In this document: piece by piece, positions 60,583 through 64,000 of the stretch
How positions within the stretch are numbered: position 1 is the stretch's first letter
Layout: the number at the start of each line of letters is the position of its first letter
Source: Paraburkholderia sp. BCC1884
Lineage (GTDB): Bacteria; Pseudomonadota; Gammaproteobacteria; Burkholderiales; Burkholderiaceae
Length of the DNA: 64,000 bases
Direction of reading: 5' to 3'
Assembly: GCF_900996225.1 (NCBI RefSeq)
Contig: NZ_CAAJGL010000068.1
Location: 124,001 to 188,000, forward strand
The notes under the pieces: model-generated
The model's input: the letters and a program-made list of their open reading frames with translations, nothing else
The model's database searches: none
What the model was told of the DNA's origin: nothing
Position numbers and translations under genes: made by a program

Positions 60583-61188
60583 ATGAAACGTTATCTGTCT
60601 GCTTTTATGGCTGCGGCTGTGGTGTCCACGGCGGCTTTTGCGCAAAGCGCGCCCGACGCGGTGGTCAAGGGTGCCGTCGAGGGTACGGTTGCCGCGATGA
60701 AGGCCGATCCGCAGGCGCGCGGCGGCGACATGGCCAGGATCACCCATCTGGTCGAGACGCGCTTCGTGCCGGCCACGGACTTCCAGCGCACCACGCGGAT
60801 CGCGGTCGGCAAGGCCTGGGCCACCGCGACGCCGGAGCAACAGAAGCAGTTGTACGAGCAATTTACGCTGCTGCTGGTTCGCACGTACGCCGCCTCGCTT
60901 TCGCAACTGCGCGACCAGGACGTGAAGTTCAAGTTTCTGCCGGTGACGGCCGCCCCCGACGCTAAAGACATCGTCGTGCAGTCGCACGTAATCAGCAATG
61001 GCGGCGACGATGCGATCGACTACCGTATGACCAAGGGTCCGTCCGGCTGGAAGGTCTACGACATCAACATGATGGGTGCGTGGTTGATTCAGGTGTATCA
61101 GACGCAGTTTTCTGATCAGCTCAACAAAGGCGGCGTCGACGGCCTCATCAAGTTCCTGACCGCGCATAACGCGCGCAGCGCCGGGTAA
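60583..61188 (+). CDS. hpnM: HpnM, MlaC-family periplasmic lipid carrier
   Basis: 201 residues with signal peptide MKRYLSAFMAAAVVSTAAFA. MlaC/Ttg2D pattern: VETRFVPATDFQRTTRIAVG, KAWATATPEQQKQLYEQFTL, then WKVYDINMMGAWLIQVYQTQ. Carries lipid, probably hopanoid, across the periplasm. Divergent from hpnN, suggesting joint control from the 212-bp gap. Confidence 0.92.
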   Translation: MKRYLSAFMAAAVVSTAAFAQSAPDAVVKGAVEGTVAAMKADPQARGGDMARITHLVETRFVPATDFQRTTRIAVGKAWATATPEQQKQLYEQFTLLLVRTYAASLSQLRDQDVKFKFLPVTAAPDAKDIVVQSHVISNGGDDAIDYRMTKGPSGWKVYDINMMGAWLIQVYQTQFSDQLNKGGVDGLIKFLTAHNARSAG

Positions 61189-61215
61189 AACGGGTCTCTC
61201 GTTTGGTATGAATTG

Positions 61216-61254
61216 AAAAAAAGCGCGGTGGCCATGCGGCCACCGCGCTTTTTT
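61216..61254. terminator. Bidirectional terminator between hpnM and ispH
   Basis: AAAAGCGCGGTGGCC-ATGC-GGCCACCGCGCTTTT; a very stable stem with A run before and T run after, serving the convergent hpnM and ispH genes. Confidence 0.9.
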
Positions 61255-61305
61255 CATTCCATCATTCCTTCGACTACCGACAGTCGATGAGCAACAACGT
61301 CTCGC

Positions 61306-62250
61306 TCAAGCCTCGCGCGTCGCGAGCGGTTGCAGCAGCTTGGCCGGCAGCTTGAATTCCACTTTCTCTTCGCGGCCGTCCATTGTCGTGACGTCGACCG
61401 GGCCCAAGGTGCGCAGCGCGTCGATCACGTTCTTCACCATTTCTTCGGGCGCCGAAGCACCGGCCGTGATGCCGACGGTCTGCACATTCGCAAACCATTC
61501 CGGCTTCACTTCGGAGCCGTCGGCCACGAGATAGCTCGACACGCCGGTTTCGCTGCCGATCTCGCGCAGCCGGTTCGAATTCGAACTATTGGTTGCGCCC
61601 ACCACCAGCAGCACCTCGACCTGTTTGCTCAGTTCACGCACGGCGGCCTGACGATTTTGCGTGGCATAGCAGATGTCACGCGTATCGGGGCCGACGATGT
61701 CGGTGAAACGGCGCAACAGGGCGTCGATGATGCCGCGCGTGTCGTCCACCGACAGCGTGGTCTGCGTGACGTAAGCGAGCGGCGTATCGAGCGGCAGATT
61801 CAGATGCGCGACCTCGGCCTCGCTTTGTACGAGCAGCACCTTGCCGGGAATCTGGCCGATCGTGCCTTCCACTTCCGGATGTCCGGCGTGGCCGATCAGG
61901 ATCAGCGTGCGGCCGGCGCCGACATACTGGCGGCCTTGCACGTGAACCTTGGTAACGAGCGGGCAGGTCGCGTCGAGCACGTCGAGACCGCGCGCCTGCG
62001 CGTCGCGTTCGACGGTTTGAGCGACACCGTGAGCACTGAAAATCGCCACGGCGCCTTGCGGCACCTCATCGAGTTCTTCGACGAAGCGCGCGCCTTTCTG
62101 GCGCAGATTGTCGACCACGTGCCGGTTATGGACGATTTCGTGGCGAACATACACGGGGGCGCCGTGTTGCAGTAACGCGCGATCGACGATCTCGATTGCA
62201 CGAACAACACCCGCACAAAAGCCGCGGGGTTGAGCAAGGATGACTCGCAT
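61306..62250 (-). CDS. ispH: 4-hydroxy-3-methylbut-2-enyl diphosphate reductase
   Basis: 314 residues. Iron-sulphur enzyme of the MEP pathway: [20 protein letters not shown], then [31 protein letters not shown], and [11 protein letters not shown]; three conserved Cys ([21 protein letters not shown]) bind the cluster. It makes IPP and DMAPP, feeding squalene synthesis by hpnD/C/E. Possibly a second copy of ispH in the genome. The gap 62251-62545 has no recognised gene. Confidence 0.95.
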   Translation of the reverse strand: MRVILAQPRGFCAGVVRAIEIVDRALLQHGAPVYVRHEIVHNRHVVDNLRQKGARFVEELDEVPQGAVAIFSAHGVAQTVERDAQARGLDVLDATCPLVTKVHVQGRQYVGAGRTLILIGHAGHPEVEGTIGQIPGKVLLVQSEAEVAHLNLPLDTPLAYVTQTTLSVDDTRGIIDALLRRFTDIVGPDTRDICYATQNRQAAVRELSKQVEVLLVVGATNSSNSNRLREIGSETGVSSYLVADGSEVKPEWFANVQTVGITAGASAPEEMVKNVIDALRTLGPVDVTTMDGREEKVEFKLPAKLLQPLATREA

Positions 62251-62545
62251 AAGTTGGCGAACTCCGACTGACGCGGGTTCGAAGAAGTCGGTAAATATGA
62301 CTTTATCGCCGCGATCATCTAATTAGTTGACGTCTTGAGCCCGGCAGAGCGCCGGTACAGCAAAACCAAACGCGCATTCTAACGCTATCAGGCAGCCTTT
62401 GCTTCGCCGCGCCCGCTGGGCAACGGACGAACCCGCAGAAAGCGGCAATGATTACAGCCTGCACCGCTTTAACGGAACCCTTAAACTACGTGGTCCTGCG
62501 GCGCACGGTGCGCCAGCATTACAAAAGGGTTTCGAGGCTCGCTGG

Positions 62546-63412
62546 ATGGACGTCGATCAATACGAAAATTTTCCGGTCGCGAGCGTGTTGGTGCCAAGGG
62601 CGCTGCGCGCGCCCATCGGCATTATCTATCAGGTCGTGCGCACGGCGGGCGACATTGCCGACGGCGGCGACTGGAGCGCCGCCGACCGGCATGCCCGCCT
62701 CGCCGATTTCCGCGCCGGTCTCGACGCGATCGCACAGCGGCGCGCGGCACCGATCGATCCTTTGCTGTTCGGCAAGCTCGCAGGCGTGGTGGCGCAATAC
62801 AGACTGCCGCTCGCGCCTTTCTACGACTTGCTGCAGGCCTGCGCCGACGACATCGATACCCGCCGTTACGCCGACCGCGCCGCGCTGCTCGACTATTGCC
62901 GCCACTCGGCCAACCCGCTCGGGCATCTGATGCTGCATCTGGTCGGCGCGGCCACGCCGCAGAATCTGGCCGATGCGGACGCGATCTGTACGGCCTCGCA
63001 ACTCATCGGCCTTTGGCTGGACGTCGGCGCGGATTGGAAAAAGGATCGCGTGTATATTCCGCTCGCGGATTTGCAGCGTTTTGACGTGACCGAAGCGCAG
63101 ATCGCCGAGGGTGTCGCGAATGAAGCGTGGGCTGCGCTCATGGCGCATCAGGTATCGTTCGCACGGGAAACGTTGGTGCGCGGCGCGCCGCTCGCGTTGC
63201 GCATTCCCGGGCGGTTGGGTTTCGAGTTATGTGGCGCCGTGCATAGTGGCCTGCGGTTTCTCGAGCGGATCGAGGCCGCGGGCTATGACGTGTTTCGCGA
63301 ACGGCCGGTGCTCAATACGTTCGACTGGTGCGTCGTCGCGGCGCGGACGGTGAACATGTGGCTGTCGCGGCGCGTCGGCGTGCAAACGCGTTCAATCGAG
63401 GGTAATGCTTAA
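62546..63412 (+). CDS. hpnC: Hydroxysqualene synthase
   Basis: 288 residues from ATG 62546 (GAGG), the family start MDVDQYENFPVASVLVPRAL; upstream open frame is unsupported. Trans-isoprenyl synthase fold. First Asp-rich region reads VRTAGDIADGGDWS, where many homologues have DDxADE; second reads LIGLWLDVGADWKKDRVYIP. It turns presqualene diphosphate into hydroxysqualene for HpnE. The next gene overlaps the stop (TAATG). Confidence 0.9.
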   Translation: MDVDQYENFPVASVLVPRALRAPIGIIYQVVRTAGDIADGGDWSAADRHARLADFRAGLDAIAQRRAAPIDPLLFGKLAGVVAQYRLPLAPFYDLLQACADDIDTRRYADRAALLDYCRHSANPLGHLMLHLVGAATPQNLADADAICTASQLIGLWLDVGADWKKDRVYIPLADLQRFDVTEAQIAEGVANEAWAALMAHQVSFARETLVRGAPLALRIPGRLGFELCGAVHSGLRFLERIEAAGYDVFRERPVLNTFDWCVVAARTVNMWLSRRVGVQTRSIEGNA

Positions 63413-64000
63413 TGTCGGTGGTTCTGTTTCTTCTGTCGTGTCTTTCCCTGTTGATCTGGTGCGTGCTGGTGTTCGCGCGCGGCGGCTTCTGGCGCGCCCG
63501 TCCTGCCGCGCCGCTCGCGCTCACGCCGCGCGAAAGCTGGCCCGCCGTGGCCGCCGTGGTGCCGGCACGCAATGAAGTCGATGTGATCGCCGAGGCGGTC
63601 ACCACGCTGCTGCAACAGGACTATGCCGGCGACTTTCACGTGATCGTGGTCGACGACCACAGCACCGACGGCACCGCCGACGCCGCCCGTGCCGCCGCGC
63701 TGCAACTGCAGTGCCCCGACCGTCTGACGGTGTTGAGCGCGAAGCCGTTGCCGCCGGGCTGGTCCGGCAAGGTGTGGGCGCAGTCGCAAGGTATCGAGGC
63801 CGTTCGCACACTGGGCTTGCCGGCCGATTTCCTGCTGCTGACGGACGCCGACATCGGCCATCCCCCTGACGCCGTCGCGCAACTCGTCGCTCGGGCTGAC
63901 GCGGAACAGCGCGACCTCGTCTCGCTGATGGTCCGTCTGCGCTGCGATTCGTTCTGGGAAAAGGCGCTGATTCCGGCCTTCGTGTTCTTCTTCGCGAAGC
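63412..64000 (+). CDS. hpnB: HpnB glycosyltransferase (3' end outside window)
   Basis: 196 residues visible from the ATG overlapping the hpnC stop. N-terminal membrane segment (SVVLFLLSCLSLLIWCVLVF), then a GT-2 fold: AVVPARNEVDVIAEAVTTLL, VIVVDDHSTDGTADAARAAA, and the DxD in FLLLTDADIGHPP. Hopanoid-associated glycosyltransferase family HpnB. Cut off by the window end. Confidence 0.9.
   Translation, partial: MSVVLFLLSCLSLLIWCVLVFARGGFWRARPAAPLALTPRESWPAVAAVVPARNEVDVIAEAVTTLLQQDYAGDFHVIVVDDHSTDGTADAARAAALQLQCPDRLTVLSAKPLPPGWSGKVWAQSQGIEAVRTLGLPADFLLLTDADIGHPPDAVAQLVARADAEQRDLVSLMVRLRCDSFWEKALIPAFVFFFAK

Overview
The window is high-GC DNA that looks like the secondary chromosome of a Burkholderia/Paraburkholderia species. 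This is inferred from gene content: an iteron-type repA with its own parAB and parS sites, kbl-tdh, a dispersed hopanoid cluster, and CheX/CheC-type signalling operons. No tRNA, rRNA, CRISPR array or insertion sequence was recognised.

Layout. 1-4.1 kb: a leftward chemosensory-like operon (CheA/Hpt-type kinase, MCP-like protein, CheX-like protein, receiver protein cut by the window edge). 4.2-9 kb: alkD, a Gly-rich lipoprotein, a predicted beta-barrel protein, a DUF1348 protein, a TetR regulator and a YceI protein. 9-12.1 kb: threonine catabolism (kbl-tdh) with a divergent XRE-cupin regulator. 12.2-21.2 kb: replication and partition, with a LexA-box gene, a degenerate tyrosine recombinase, a KfrA-like coiled-coil protein, repA, parB, parA and four parS-like palindromes. 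Replication iterons with core TCCYGRANNNCCTCACC lie in two fields of opposite orientation: 5.1-6.36 kb, where copies repeat every 38-39 bp, and 15.4-17.0 kb, irregularly spaced beside repA.

21.5-33 kb is ordinary chromosome: arsC-like, gntP, an ECF sigma/anti-sigma pair facing a 43-residue secreted Cys peptide, an FMN reductase downstream of a DnaA-box cluster, a stress protein, a hybrid histidine kinase, and a CheY/CheC/diguanylate cyclase operon.

33.1-64 kb is the hopanoid locus: hpnD, hpnE, shc, hpnG, thioesterase, mlaA-like, hpnN, hpnM, ispH, hpnC, hpnB. Squalene is made by HpnC/D/E, cyclised by Shc, modified by HpnG/HpnB and trafficked by HpnN/HpnM/MlaA-type proteins; IspH supplies isoprenoid precursors.

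This locus is split by an approximately 17.9 kb integrated element (38227-56136) bounded by 22-bp direct repeats that duplicate the first codons of the thioesterase gene. The element encodes a P4-type integrase, an AlpA-like regulator, a replication protein, small and large terminase subunits, a tail-hub-like protein and a virion-type lytic transglycosylase. I find no recognisable capsid, portal, protease or tail-tube gene. Nine copies of a 16-bp near-palindrome, TTGCAATCAATTGCAA, are scattered across it. Three helically spaced 17-bp palindromes sit in its largest non-coding gap. It looks like a satellite-like or reduced prophage with its own repeat network.
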